A stretch of DNA of 64,000 bases from positions 1,526,113 to 1,590,112 of the forward strand of contig NW_004624743.1 of NCBI RefSeq assembly GCF_000247695.1, read 5' to 3'. A program made the position numbers and the translations under genes. Shown here piece after piece: positions 1 through 10,216 of the stretch (within the stretch, counting starts at the first letter, position 1; each line of letters begins with the position of its first letter). The notes below the pieces were generated by a model, which was given only the letters and a program-made list of their open reading frames with translations, searched no databases and was not told the DNA's origin. This DNA is from Heterocephalus glaber (Eukaryota > Chordata > Mammalia > Rodentia > Bathyergidae).

Positions 1-59
1 TCAGAGAAAATGCTGCCATGTAAATACATAAAAATATATTGGTGGTGTAAGCATACTGT

Positions 60-365
60 ACACATTTAATATATGTTGAAATTATGGCACTCCTCTATAG
101 TGTTTTCAGATGTCTTAAGTTTTAACTGTTTCACAGTATTTTTCCTAGTAAGATCCCAATCCGTGGATATTTGTTATTTTTTTAATATTATTTTAAACAG
201 TGCTCCTATAAATATTCAGATACACATTTTTTTGCTACTTGTTAAAGTATATTTTAGGGAAATGTTTTAAAGTGGCATTGCTTGGTTGAAGGGTGTGTGT
301 CTGCCCATGAGCCAGTGTGCCCGACAGAAAGGTTATACTCCACTAGTAATGTAAAAGGTGCTTTT
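60..365 (-). mobile_element. Old L1 fragment, antisense (tentative)
   Basis: The phrases about cctataaatattcagataca, attgcttggttgaagggtgt and tactccactagtaatgta follow the layout of antisense L1 3' sequence in mammals, where a note on the retargeted 3' UTR is followed by a 'cat/caccagtaatgta' block. It is strongly diverged and could only be confirmed with a repeat library. Confidence 0.35.
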
Positions 366-819
366 TATTTTTACCCACGTAACGTGGGCATTTTCAGCTT
401 TCACGTCTTTGACACTGAGATGTGAAAAAGGCTACCTTGCAGTTTTAATTGGCTTGTCCTGTGTAAAGTTAACATGCGACTGTTGGAGTCCTCTCGTCTG
501 TGAGCTGCATAGTTTTTAGCCTTTGTTCTTCGTTTTCGTTTTCATGTGGGTTGGAAGCTCCCACCCTGCCTGGGAGAAGTCCTGTCTCATACGTCTCGCA
601 TCCCTTCCCTCGGCACCGTCCTTCATGTATTTGATCGAGACCACAGAACAAAACAGTGGCAAACAATGTGTTTTAAAATGAAAAGTACCCAGCAAGGTTT
701 GGCTTTATCCCTTGCTCACATCGTTTTTTTACAGCCTGCAAACATTTTATGTGTTCAGTCTCATTAGGAAGTTCTGTAGCACTAACTAGTGAACTAGCTA
801 GTTTTAAAATTTCGTCTTG

Positions 820-902
820 GGGCCAGGGATTTAGCTCATTGGCACCATACCTGCCTCGCAAGCACAAGGTCCTGAATTTGATCCCTGGTACCGGAAAAAA
901 AA
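820..902 (+). mobile_element. tRNA-derived ID-like SINE
   Basis: The element has the pol III A-box region (TTTAGCTCATTGG), the B-box region (GGTCCTGAATTTGATCC), a GGTACC-like end and an A tail. It is one of many copies in the window of a SINE whose consensus starts about GCCGGGGATTTAGCTCAGTG. It sits 78 bases upstream of an MSH3 exon, in sense orientation. Confidence 0.85.
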
Positions 903-979
903 TTTCTTCTTTATTCTGACTTTAAAAGATCACTAGGCTTCACTTATTCTGTGGAGATAAAAGCTACTTCTCTTCTCAG

Positions 980-1167
980 TGTTCTACCCAAGAGTTCTTC
1001 TTGATCGTCAGAACCCTGTGTCACCTGAAGTCAGAGCTACAAGTGTTAATGCCCGTGGTGAATTCGCATGTGCAGTCAGACTTGCTTCGGATGATTGTTT
1101 TGGAAATCCCAGAGCTCCTCAGTCCTGTGGAACATTACTTAAAAATACTCAGCGAACAGGCTGCCAA
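980..1167 (+). CDS. MSH3: MSH3 exon (presumed exon 14): lever region
   Basis: This exon encodes residues 1-62 and two bases of residue 63 of the 517-residue part visible here. It starts [10 protein letters not shown] and ends LKILSEQAA, closely matching the MSH3 core (lever) domain just before the clamp. MSH3 pairs with MSH2 to form MutS-beta, which recognises insertion/deletion loops in nuclear mismatch repair. The borders are CTTCTCAG/TGTTCT and GCCAA/GTAAGT, so the 3' border leaves phase 2. GC at codon position 3, counted by eye, is 36 of 62. The exon number assumes the 24-exon human layout. Confidence 0.95.
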
Positions 1168-1895
1168 GTAAGTGCTAAGTGCTCAGTTCTTCCTTTCTGG
1201 CAGTGAGCATAGCCCAGTGCATCTGCTGTTGATGTGTGGTTTCTCCATCTTCACTAGAATAATGCTAGGTGTGGCTTGGATGCGGTGTGGTTAGACGTGA
1301 GCCATACTAAGTTGTTCAATACAGCTGAAAGGTGGCACTTGGTGTCTGCACCGAGCCCCCTGCTGGTAGGGCAGGCCGAGTGCTTCCCCAGTGCCTCCCT
1401 GTGATGAGAAGAGAGAGCCAGGTAAAGCCAGGAGGGGCAACTCATAGCTCAGAAACCTAGGTCTGGTGGCATCCTGTACTCATTTCCTAGATACCCAGAT
1501 CTGCCTTCTGTTTAGAATTTCTGTTTGGAAAGCTTTCCTTTGAAGGGTAGTTACTTCACAGCACATCCCACAAGAGCTCTGGGTGACGGGCAGATTTGAT
1601 GTTTACGTCTGTCTTTGCTCTCTGCATAGGCAATGACAGAGATGTAATTTTACCTCTTGGTTTCAGGAGGGGAATCGTGAACTTGCTTAATGAAAATGAT
1701 AGTAGGATAACCTTCTCACCCCTCAGAAGTTAAGGAATGGCCTCGTAAATACTGAGGCAGAGCTGGAATGAGAAACCCACCTTCCTGACTTCCAGCCCTT
1801 TGGTCTTTCAGGATTCTGCAAGAAGAAATTGATAACTGGTCTCATTAATATGCTTCCATATGTGTGTTGCTTTTTTTTTTTTTTTTACATTTTAG
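1168..1895 (+). other. MSH3: MSH3 intron (14-15)
   Basis: This 728-base intron opens with GTAAGT and ends with a long T tract followed by TTTTAG. I see no clear repeat or other gene in it. Confidence 0.9.
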
Positions 1896-2064
1896 AATTG
1901 GGGATAAAACTGAATTATTCAAAGACCTTTCTGACTTCCCTTTAATAAAAAAGAGGAAGGATGAAATTCAAGACGTCACTGCCAAGATCCAAACACATTT
2001 GCAAGAAATACGAAAAATACTAAAAAACCCTTCAGCGCAGTATGTGACAGTTTCGGGACAGGAG
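1896..2064 (+). CDS. MSH3: MSH3 exon (presumed exon 15): lever and clamp
   Basis: Residues 63-119 of the visible part. The exon begins with the base that completes K63, then [15 protein letters not shown], and ends QYVTVSGQE. The lysine- and glutamate-rich helix in the middle is the MutS lever leading into the clamp that closes over DNA. The segment [20 protein letters not shown] is unchanged from human MSH3 as I remember it. The acceptor is TTTTAG and the donor GAG/GTAATG, phase 0. GC3 is low, 21 of 56 codons, in sharp contrast to exon 17. Confidence 0.97.
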
Positions 2065-2758
2065 GTAATGTCCCCCGCACTTCTCTTTTGCCTTGGCTTG
2101 CAGTGAGTAGAAAAGATATTTTAAATGTAGACAGAAATCTGAGGATAACGTCTAAGTATTACTTTTTGAAAGTCTGTGTTTTCTTCCTTGGAAATATGTT
2201 GTGATAACTTGTTTTCATAAGAAATATTTTACTAACAATGTTCTGTTAGTCTCTTGGTAAATGCACGTCACTTAAGTTATATGAGTTTTGATGTTGCCTC
2301 TTGAAGTTATGTTATAGAAAACCTGATTATTGTGAGTAATAATATAGAGATGACCTAGCCTGAGGAGCACAACTGCTAAAAGAAAACCAAACCAAACCAC
2401 CCTGAAATCTGCCCTTGGCGAGTCTCCCGTAAGGCTGTGGTGAGGTGTGGAATGCGGTTCTGGCGAGGCTGGGTGTGAATGTCTGAATGGAGCCAGGAGA
2501 GGGCGCAGAAGCCCTTCCACTGCGGTGCTGGGGATGGACCCAGGACCCTCGAACGACAGGGAGAGAGGCGAGGCTTCCGGGGACCTTTCCATGCGTCCCA
2601 GTCTGAGGCCTGTCAGTCTGTCTTACGTTAACACGAAGATTCCAGCTGCCGGGATTTGGGAAACTTTGCTTTGCTAAAATAGCAAGTGAGGAAAGTCATT
2701 TTATTCAAGATTTTAAAAAATAGGTATTTTCTTACGGGGAAAATTTTATTTTCAAATC

Positions 2759-2772
2759 ATATATATATATAT
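2759..2772. repeat. (TA)n microsatellite
   Basis: A short alternating AT run directly upstream of an antisense SINE fragment. Confidence 0.8.
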
Positions 2773-2847
2773 TTGTACCAGAAATCAAAGTTAAGGCCTC
2801 ATGCTTGCCAGGCAGGCGCTGTGCTGCTGAGCTACATCCCCAGCCCC
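2773..2847 (-). mobile_element. ID-like SINE, antisense
   Basis: Read on the - strand it gives GGGGCTGGGGATGTAGCTCA, then CCTGCCTGGCAAGCATGAGG, the head of an ID-type tRNA-derived SINE. The 3' end is degenerate. Confidence 0.75.
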
Positions 2848-3469
2848 AGATGTCTTAATATTTATATTATTTTGTGTATTTTACCAAAAGATGGCTGATA
2901 GTATGGTTATTTGAAATAAAGTACTGTAAATAATAGCATTTATGAAAATATTTATACATTGGACATTTAAGACTTTACTGCTGATTTAAGTTAACTTGTT
3001 CTGGACTAAAATTGTGAAGATGTTGTACTCAGGCAGATATTTCATAAAATGAGTTTCGCTTAGAGCTCTGTATAACAAAAAGTGATCTGACCACATTTAT
3101 GTAATTTTCATGATTTGACAGTGTTTGCGTCTTATCTTCCAAACACCAGATATTTAATTGCATCTCTTATCTCACTGTGTGGTCATAACATTGCGAAGTA
3201 AAATGTAACCTGAGCTCCACTCTCTGGCTCAGTGGTGAAAATCCGATGACCATAGTGGCTTTGGTATCCACAGTGGAGAGAGTGGAAGAGGCTGCCTGGG
3301 GTGCGCTAGGAAGCGCTCGGCATAACTGCCAGCTCTCCCACCTAGGTGTGGGGTGACTGTGGGGGTCCTCTGTGCTAGGCGACTTTGAGGAGACCAAGCT
3401 GAACTCACCGAAGTGCTTTCTGATCGTACCGTGCTCTGAATGCGCTGCAGTGATGGGGCGTGGTCACCA

Positions 3470-3640
3470 CTAACGCAGTGCTTGGTGCTAGTGTTCTACA
3501 CATATTTTCTTATTTCATTCTTGTACAACATAAAATGGGTCATTCCGGTGTTGCTGAGAAGTGAAGCGGGGTTAGGAGCCAATAGCTGAGTTCCCCAAAG
3601 TCAGCAGCCAGTGCCACTGTGATCTGCCGTGCCCCTAGCA
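3470..3640 (-). mobile_element. MIR SINE, antisense (tentative)
   Basis: The order of TTCTTATTTCATTCTTGTACAA, AAAATGGG, GAGAAGTGAAG and CCCCAAAGTCAG follows the reverse complement of the MIR core and tail (CTGTGTGACCTTGGG ... CTCAGTTTCCTCATCTG ... AAAATGGG). It is an old, mammal-wide repeat and heavily diverged here. Confidence 0.5.
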
Positions 3641-4164
3641 TGGCAGACCAACCCTCAGTCTGTACCAACCTCAGGAACCATCAGCACCACGGATTTTACC
3701 TAGTAAAATCCAGTCATGGCAGAGTCTATATTGTTCCAACTAAAATAAAGCTTGAGTGTTAGGGAGACAGTCTTGGGTTCAGTTGGCAGCTTTTAAGTAA
3801 AAATGGAAGAAAATGACAAAGACTTGGTAAGTACTTGTTATCTGTTAGGAGTGTAGCCTTGAAGGTCAAGGAAGAGTCCAGAATGGAGATCAAGTAATTG
3901 TTTTATGGATCATTGGGAAGGAAGATGTTATCTTTTTATTCTTTACACCCTAAGCAGGTCAGGATGGTGAGTTTGAGAAAGAGATTTTTCTAGTTATTAC
4001 CAGTAGGATGCATTCTTGTTTAACTGCCTACTCTAGATTTTTACTGCTACATTAATGCAATATTATTTTTAATTTTTTGAGAAACAGTGATTATGTTCAT
4101 TCAAATGCCAAATAATTCTAAATATTCAGAATTCCTGTAGTCAGATTGTGTTTTTTTTGTTTCT

Positions 4165-4250
4165 TTTTTCTTTTTTTGGTACTGGGGATCGAAGTCAGGA
4201 CCTTGTACTTGCAAGGCAGCTGCGATGCCCCTGAACTAAATCTCCAGCCC
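4165..4250 (-). mobile_element. ID-like SINE, antisense, with target-site duplication
   Basis: Poly(T), GGTACTGGGGATCGAA, CTTGCAAGGCAG, then CTAAATCTCCAGCCC is a full antisense ID-like SINE. The sequence AGTCAGATT flanks it at 4139-4147 and 4251-4259, a target-site duplication typical of L1-driven retroposition. Confidence 0.85.
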
Positions 4251-5262
4251 AGTCAGATTCTGTTTTAAAAACAGACTAAAGGTTTTGGTAAATTATTTAG
4301 AGTTACATGAAAGGCTAAGCTCAGATCTGTCAAGTGTGGTTGCTCTGAGAAGTAAGGGAGGAAGCTCTTACTGAATGTGTACGCATGCTTCGTATTTTAG
4401 ACCCTTCTGACATTTTACTTCTGTCACAGTGTCTGAGCCTTCTTGAACTGACGCGTTCCTGTGTAGAGCATGGATCTTAGCTGCTCTCGCTTTGCTATAT
4501 CATTAGCATACCAAGCCTTATTGTGAGATGACTCTGCAAGTACTGGCTAAGAAGAAACTCATAAAAGAAAAATTTATGTCATTTCCCATAGCTCACTGCT
4601 TCCATGGCCGTGTCTGTCATCCTTTATGTCCACAGAGAATTGTCTCAAACTTAAACCAAACGTGGACATGGGGCAGTACTTGGAGCAGTACTGATAAGTA
4701 GTGGTGTTTGTAAAGGAAAGGGAAGTAAATGCTGGGAATAATCTTTAGGAAAAGTTTTATTACTTCATAGCATGCCATATATCCAAAAATCTGTTTTGTG
4801 TGTTCAAAGTATGGGAAACATTCTTTGTTAAATCTTCTAAGTAAAAAATACATGAAAATGTTTAAGAGGTGAGAGGCAGAGGGGAGGCAGGGTAGTGGGG
4901 GGCTGGGAAGACCCAGGCAGGCGCTGCGGCTGGGAGGCGCCCAGCAGAGAGCGAGCGAGCAAGCAGGACGCGGCCTCCCTGCCTCTGGCCCCGCCGGCTG
5001 CGCTCCTGACCAGGCAGAATGGGCCTTGAGGAGCAGGGGGGAGTGGAAAGGACACATCCAGGCATCTGCCTGCCATTAACACCTCGGAAACAAAGTCAGG
5101 AACGGGAGCAGGGAGGTTGCTAGGAGAGCTCTCAAAGGTTTCTGTGGTGTGCAATTTTCAGTGTTATTTTGTGTTCTTTGGGAATAAAATGCTTGTATAA
5201 AAGGCCTGGATGATCATCCTTTTTGCAAAACAAAATAGCTAGAAAGAAATTTTCCTATTATA

Positions 5263-5780
5263 CATGTTATGGTCAAAATATACAGTAAATATTTAAAATT
5301 TAAAAATTAATTATACTAAAAGGCACACTACCACACATCCCCCTCAGAATCCTCCCTCTCGTCTTCAGCACACGTGTCCTGTGATCTTTGCCACTTTCTC
5401 AAGCAGGTCTGGAAGTCCTCTTTCCTGAGAGTCTTTATGGGATATGATCAAAAATACGAGACTGCTGTTGCTGAGCTCCATCCAGTGGAACGGCAGCTCG
5501 TAGAAACATGACGCTGTGTCCTCATCCACTTTGGCGCCGTGCAACTTCTGGCTCAGAATGACCATGGAAGAGAAACATAAGCAATTTGGGACACGAGGCA
5601 GCCAGAACAGCACAACCAAAGACACTAAGGAAAGAGTTTCAGAGCTGCGGCAGCAAGTGCAGGAACCCCGGGATAAGTGTGTACGAAGCTGCGGAGGACT
5701 GTGAGGGGACTCCTGGCAACGTGGCCTCTGATTTATTATTCAACACTCATTCTCCGTGGTGGTTTTCCATCACACTGCAC
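5263..5780. mobile_element. Mariner-derived element with inverted ends, copy 1
   Basis: The left end (about 5263-5400, ATGGTCAAAATA ... CATCCCCCTCAGAATCCTCC) recurs in inverted form on the right (about 5690-5780, GAGGGGACTCCTGGCAACGT ... CATTCTCCGTGG). Between them is a broken remnant of the C-terminal part of a Tc1/mariner-type transposase on the + strand (LAPCNFWL near 5525, then a DKCV-type end). It is non-coding today. Limits are approximate because the outermost bases are diverged. Confidence 0.65.
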
Positions 5781-6779
5781 ACAGCTAGTGTAGCCGAGGA
5801 GGAAGCTCGAGGGTGGCCCTCGCGGGAAGGTCTTGGGCTGGAGGCTGGGCACCCGTAGGTGCCATGTGTCCCAGCAGGCGATCCTGGGGCTTGAGTGGCC
5901 AGGCCGTCCCTGGGCTTCCTGACCTCGTCCACCTCCGCCCCGCGGTGGCTGTGCCGGTGGCTTGCTCCAGTGATGGTGGCCCCAGAGGGATCTGGGATGC
6001 AAAAACGATTCTGTGATTCCGTTCCTGTTTCCTGCCCCCGCTGTGGGCTTTGCCGGAGCTGGAGTCGTGCACTTCGCCTCTGGTGCAGCTCGGAGGCGGC
6101 CTCCCACCGGGGGGCTTCACGTGGCCGAATTATTTAGTGCAGTGTAAACGTGATTTATCTTTCTCACCTGTCATACCTATTTAGTGACTGCTTTGCAGTT
6201 ACTTTTTGTGTCCGAAGGAACTGTAGTCCCCACCCTCGTAGCTGTGTAGCTGAGTGCGTCAGGGCTTCTCTGTGCGTGGGGCATCCTTATTCAGAAATTT
6301 TTGGTAAAGATGCAAATTGGTAAAATTAGCCACTAATTCTTGTCATAACTAACGTAAAAGCTACTGTGGTTCTATTAATGGAAAAGAAATTCATAGCCAG
6401 GTGATATTCCTAGTGTGACATCATAAATACCCGGAACCGTGTGCATACGGTGACTGAGAGTTGTGAGAAGACGTCCCACGGCCGCCCAGCACTGAGCGAC
6501 AGCCTTGCAGCTCGGTACCTTTGGCTTCCTGGCCCACGTGAGAAGCCTGCAGGGACGCGGTGATGGACAAAGGGGCGGAACCGCTCCCTCGGCAGCAGCT
6601 GGAGCAGTCACAACTTACCCTGTGGAGCCGCTTGGAGAAGAGTTGGATTCCCTGTACAAAACGGTTGCAAAAAATCTTGTTCTGTTTGGAACAGAAGAGG
6701 GCCTGTATCACAGACTACTGTGACCTGTCATAGCTGAAATTCTTTTTTATAGTTGAATATTTTAAATTTTTGTCAGTAG

Positions 6780-6868
6780 AGGGCCAGGGATTTAGCTCAG
6801 TGGCACTGCACCTGCCTCACAAGTGCAAGGTCCTGAGTTTGATCCCCGGTACCACCAAAAAGAAAAAT
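6780..6868 (+). mobile_element. ID-like SINE, first of a tandem pair
   Basis: GGGCCAGGGATTTAGCTCAG, AAGTGCAAGGTCCTGAGTTT, GATCCCCGGTACC and an A-rich tail. A second SINE of the same orientation follows within a few bases. Confidence 0.9.
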
Positions 6869-6870
6869 TT

Positions 6871-6960
6871 GGGGGCCGGGGATCTAGCTCAGTGGTTTTG
6901 CTGTCTGCCCCGCAAACGAAAGGTCCCGAGTTCAATCCTCAGTAACAAAAAAAAGAAAAA
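6871..6960 (+). mobile_element. ID-like SINE, second of a tandem pair
   Basis: GGGGGCCGGGGATCTAGCTC, GAAAGGTCCCGAGTTCAATC, then an A-rich tail. It differs from the first copy at many sites, so the pair reflects two insertions (the second into the A tail of the first) and not a recent duplication. Confidence 0.9.
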
Positions 6961-7359
6961 CATATGCAAAACCAGTTAGCTGGAGCATAATGTGGGTAAA
7001 AAAAATAATTTTTTTTGTCATTAGAAATTTAATTTGAATGGAGTAATTGGATTCTTAAGATAAGTGGATACTAATAAAACAGGCTATTAATGAAAAAAAT
7101 CACTATTCCTAGTAAGCACATAGCAATGTTATAAACATTACAGTTCTAAGTTGTATCCTTTATTATAAACTTTTGTTTAATACAAATTGTACTTTATCAT
7201 AATCAGTCAAATTTGCTGTTAAAGACATACAAACTCTCCCAAGAACAATGCCGGATTTATTTTGAATGCTTCGACTATTTACCTGACTGTTATACTATAA
7301 TGAAAAATAATGGCTACCCATTGAATATCTGACTGCTCATTTGTATTTATTTGTTCTAG

Positions 7360-7424
7360 TTCATGATTGAAGTAAAGAACTCTGCTGTGTCGTGCATACC
7401 GCCTGACTGGGTGAAGGTTGGAAG
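7360..7424 (+). CDS. MSH3: MSH3 exon (presumed exon 16): clamp
   Basis: This short 65-base exon encodes residues 120-140 plus two bases of residue 141 ([21 protein letters not shown]). It belongs to the clamp domain that grips the DNA backbone. The borders are TTCTAG/TTCATG and GGAAG/GTAGGT, phase 2. Human MSH3 has [20 protein letters not shown] here from memory, so the family match is direct. GC3 is 12 of 21. Confidence 0.96.
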
Positions 7425-7713
7425 GTAGGTTCAGACAGCCCATTTCGTACAGCAGGGTCAGTGACGTGTGCAGCTGTGTGCCACGGCTGAGAGAGCTGCT
7501 TGTTCAGAGGTAAAGCAGCTTTTCTCCCCTGATTTCCTTAGGGACATTTTGACCGAAGAAAAAATTTTAAGCTATTTTATCATTGATTTTTAAATATTTT
7601 TCAAAAAGGTGTCGTTTTTATACATTTTTCTTCTTTTGTAGCTTACTGTTTTATCTTGTCAGCTCAGAGTGCACAAGGGAAACACTGAGGGAGCTCAGCT
7701 GGAAGGTTGGTTT

Positions 7714-7886
7714 GGGTCAGGTGTGGTGCTGCACAGCTGTCATCTCAGGCCTGGGAGGCTGTGCAGGGGACGGCGAGTTTGCGCCCGGCCTGGACAATTC
7801 AGTGCCTTAGCAAGACCCTGGCAACGGGTGAAAAGGGCAGGGAATGTAGCTCAGTTGAATCCCTGGTACCAAAAAAAGAGAAAGAT
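7714..7886 (+). mobile_element. B1+ID dimeric SINE
   Basis: A diverged B1 half (GGTGTGGTGCTGCACAGCTG, TCATCTCAGGCCTGGGAGGC) is followed by an ID-like half (GGGAATGTAGCTCAGTTGAA, TCCCTGGTACC, A-rich). Confidence 0.75.
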
Positions 7887-8154
7887 TAATTTGGTTGCTT
7901 GAACTTCTTGGTGAATGCTGCACCTGACATTTCCTTGAAGAAGCTGAAACTTCATTTTCTACCTCACTGCGTTTTACATTTCTTCCATTCTTCATTCTTT
8001 CTGCGGCACATAGCCATAGTAGTTCTTTACATCTATTTAAACTTCCATCATGAATTGATGAAAATAAATTAATCCAAAACAGAATTTGGGAACCGCAGCG
8101 AGACTGTCTGTTTTCCTTGGTTGGCATTCATCTCCAAAAGCAGCCCCTTTGATT

Positions 8155-8277
8155 GTTTTTGTTTGTTTTGAGACACAGTCTCACTCTGTAGCTCAGGCTG
8201 GCCTTGAACTCACAACAATCCTCCTGCCTCAGCCTCCTGAGTGTGGGATTACAGGTGCGCACCACCACACCCGGCTA
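8155..8277 (-). mobile_element. B1 SINE, antisense
   Basis: TTTTGAGACACAGTCTCACT, GGCTGGCCTTGAACTCA, CCTCAGCCTCCTGAGTG, ATTACAGGTGCGCACCACCA is a 7SL-derived B1 in antisense. It is close to the rodent consensus. Confidence 0.9.
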
Positions 8278-8941
8278 GCAGCCCTCTGAGGAAATAATGC
8301 CAGAGAAGTGCAGGGTGACTGTATCCTCCCGAGTGTCGCTAGGACCCTAGTTACAGCTGCCTGACCAGAGGGGAAGATGTTACCTCCACTCAGAATGCCA
8401 GTAGGCGCTGGCTACAGAAGGAGCACTGTGCTACAGACGGTGGGAAATGCTGGTGCGATGTGTGAATTAATCATTTTAATTGAAAAGGAAACTATTTATT
8501 CCCCGTTGCCACAGCCTCAGACCCTGCTGTCCTCTGTCTGCTCTGTCCTCCATCCAGCAGCCACATGAATGGTGCTCCCTGCAGTGACATTCTGACAGTC
8601 GAGGCTGTCTGTCTAGGACAGGGACTGAAGCTCTAGAAATGAGTTTCACCAGAACAGACCAATGTGATAAATACGTGCAGAGGGCTAGATGATGCCACTG
8701 ATAGCCACCAGCAAGGCAGCACGCGTGCTGGGCTCTCCTGAGCACTTGGCGATGTGAGGCTGAGAACAGCAGTGCCCTCTGGGGCCATCCAGGCCATGTT
8801 TAATCTGCCCTGGGCCATTAGGCCTGGCAGTGGAGCTGGGTGCCGTGGTTAGATTCTGAATGCACCAGTGCCTCAGCCAGTCAGGCGACCGTGACAGTGT
8901 GTCCCAGGGGACAGGCGCCACTCTTCAGATGAGGATAGCCC

Positions 8942-9127
8942 CTTGGTGGGCATGGGGGTGCACGCCTGTAATCCCAGCGCTCTCAGGGGGCTGAGGCAGG
9001 AGGATCTCCAGTTCAAGCTCAGCCTGAGCAATTTGGTGACTTACTGAGACCACGTTTCCAAAATTTAAAACAAAGGCCTAGGGGTGTAGCTTCGTGCCAA
9101 GGCCCTGAGTTCAGCCCCTAGTAACAC
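8942..9127 (+). mobile_element. B1+ID dimeric SINE
   Basis: The B1 half (GGTGCACGCCTGTAATCCCA, GGCTGAGGCAGGAGGATCTC) ends in an A-rich linker and is followed by an ID-like half (CCTAGGGGTGTAGCTTCGTG, AAGGCCCTGAGTTCAGCCCC). Confidence 0.85.
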
Positions 9128-9672
9128 AAGTGCATGCACGGACACATGCACATCAGTCCATTCTGTGTGCCTGCAGTCACAGGAGCTGGGAGTGGCAAGG
9201 TCGAGGCCTGGGCCTGCATTCACTGTCCGCTCCCCGTGCGCTGGTCCAGAGCAGCCCCGTCTTGCTGCTGCCTCCCACAGCCTGCCTTACTGTGCCCTGT
9301 GCAGCTCTGCATTCTCCCTCCCCTCTGAAGTCCATCGTTGTACAGAAAAGTATAAAAGTGTGAGAAGTAAGGATCTTGCCCGTGTTCCCACTGCCCTGCT
9401 TGTTGCCTGCTGTGAGAATTTGCTTCTGATTTTTTAGAAAAGCGTTCTATGTAAGTGTAAAGACTACCAAGCCTCTGCCTGCATGTGGAGGTGGACCTCT
9501 GCCTCTGCACACTGTCAGGAGCGTCTGCAGTGGCCTGGAAGCCTCCTGAACAGCCCGATCCGTTCTGTGAGAGCAGCTAGAGGGTGTGCGCTGCCCTCAG
9601 CCGGCTCTCCTTGTGCCCCAGCCCGCCGGGCCTGCCCTTGACTCCGTGTTGGTGCTTTCTCTCCCTCCGCAG

Positions 9673-9789
9673 CACGAAGGCTGTGAGCCGCTTCCACTCT
9701 CCCCTGGTGGTGGAGAGCTACCGACTCCTGCAGCAGCTCCGCGAGCAGCTGGTCCTGGACTGCAACGCCGAGTGGCTCCGCTTCCTGGA
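9673..9789 (+). CDS. MSH3: MSH3 exon (presumed exon 17): clamp/lever return
   Basis: Residues 141-179 plus two bases of 180: [18 protein letters not shown] through [11 protein letters not shown]. It forms the helices that return from the clamp to the core. The borders are CCGCAG/CACGAA and CTGGA/GTGAGT, phase 2. GC3 is extreme, 35 of 38 codons by eye, while exons 15 and 18 are near 35 %. Several substitutions relative to human (for example [11 protein letters not shown] for FIVENYRHLNQ) fall here. The frame is intact, so the exon is functional as far as sequence shows. Confidence 0.96.
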
Positions 9790-10087
9790 GTGAGTTCCGG
9801 CCGCAGCACGCTCTGGCTTTTCACCCTGACAAGTAGGCGGGAAAGTGTTTCCACCAGAAGGCGGAGTTAGAGATCATGGCTTGTGCCCTGCTGCCAGACC
9901 ATAGGGTGCTGTCTTCTGGGCTCTGCCTTTTAATCCGCGGAGACATAGCACATCTTTGACCCCGATGAGACCACAGAGACGTAACTGTCACCATGCTAGC
10001 ATTGTGCAGCTAGTGATGTTCTGTAGACTCACTTTTTGAAATTCCACCATGGAATTTACCTTTCTTCTCTCTCTCTTTTTATTCTTT

Positions 10088-10216
10088 TCTTTCTTTTTTT
10101 TTTTTTTTTGAGACAAATTCATTCTGTTTCTTCCAGGCTGGCCTTAAATTTGAGGCATTTCTCCTCCCTCAGCCTCCTGAGTGCTGGGATCTCAGGCATG
10201 CACCACACCCTGCTTA
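10088..10216 (-). mobile_element. B1 SINE, antisense
   Basis: Poly(T), GAGACAAATTCATTCTG, AGGCTGGCCTTAAATTTGAG, CTCAGCCTCCTGAGTGCTGG, CAGGCATGCACCACACCCTG. It directly abuts the 3' end of the antisense L1 that follows. Confidence 0.85.

Larger units (their letters stand above)
1..979 (+). other. MSH3: MSH3 intron upstream of the first visible exon (presumed intron 13)
   Basis: This is the 3' part of an intron whose donor lies left of the window. It ends in the pyrimidine-rich acceptor CTTCTCTTCTCAG before the exon at 980. About 60-365 resembles the antisense 3' region of an old L1 (low confidence), and an ID-like SINE sits at 820-902. I see no coding exon in it. Confidence 0.8.
2065..7359 (+). 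other. MSH3: MSH3 intron (15-16)
   Basis: A 5.3 kb intron. It contains antisense ID-like SINEs (2773-2847, 4165-4250), a MIR (about 3470-3640), a GC-rich patch at 4860-5060, a mariner-derived element (about 5263-5780), a GC-rich block at about 5800-6120 and a tandem SINE pair (6780-6960). It ends TTGTTCTAG. I see no other gene. Confidence 0.9.
7425..9672 (+). other. MSH3: MSH3 intron (16-17)
   Basis: A 2.2 kb intron with two B1+ID dimers in sense (7714-7886, 8942-9127) and one antisense B1 (8155-8277). The last 150 bases before the acceptor CTCCCTCCGCAG are GC-rich, continuing into the very GC-rich exon 17. No other gene is visible. Confidence 0.9.

Noticed and set aside
820..902. Possible tRNA gene (A- and B-box present)
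   Set aside because: This and all similar sequences carry a SINE 3' end and A tail, recur many times, and do not fold to a complete tRNA cloverleaf.
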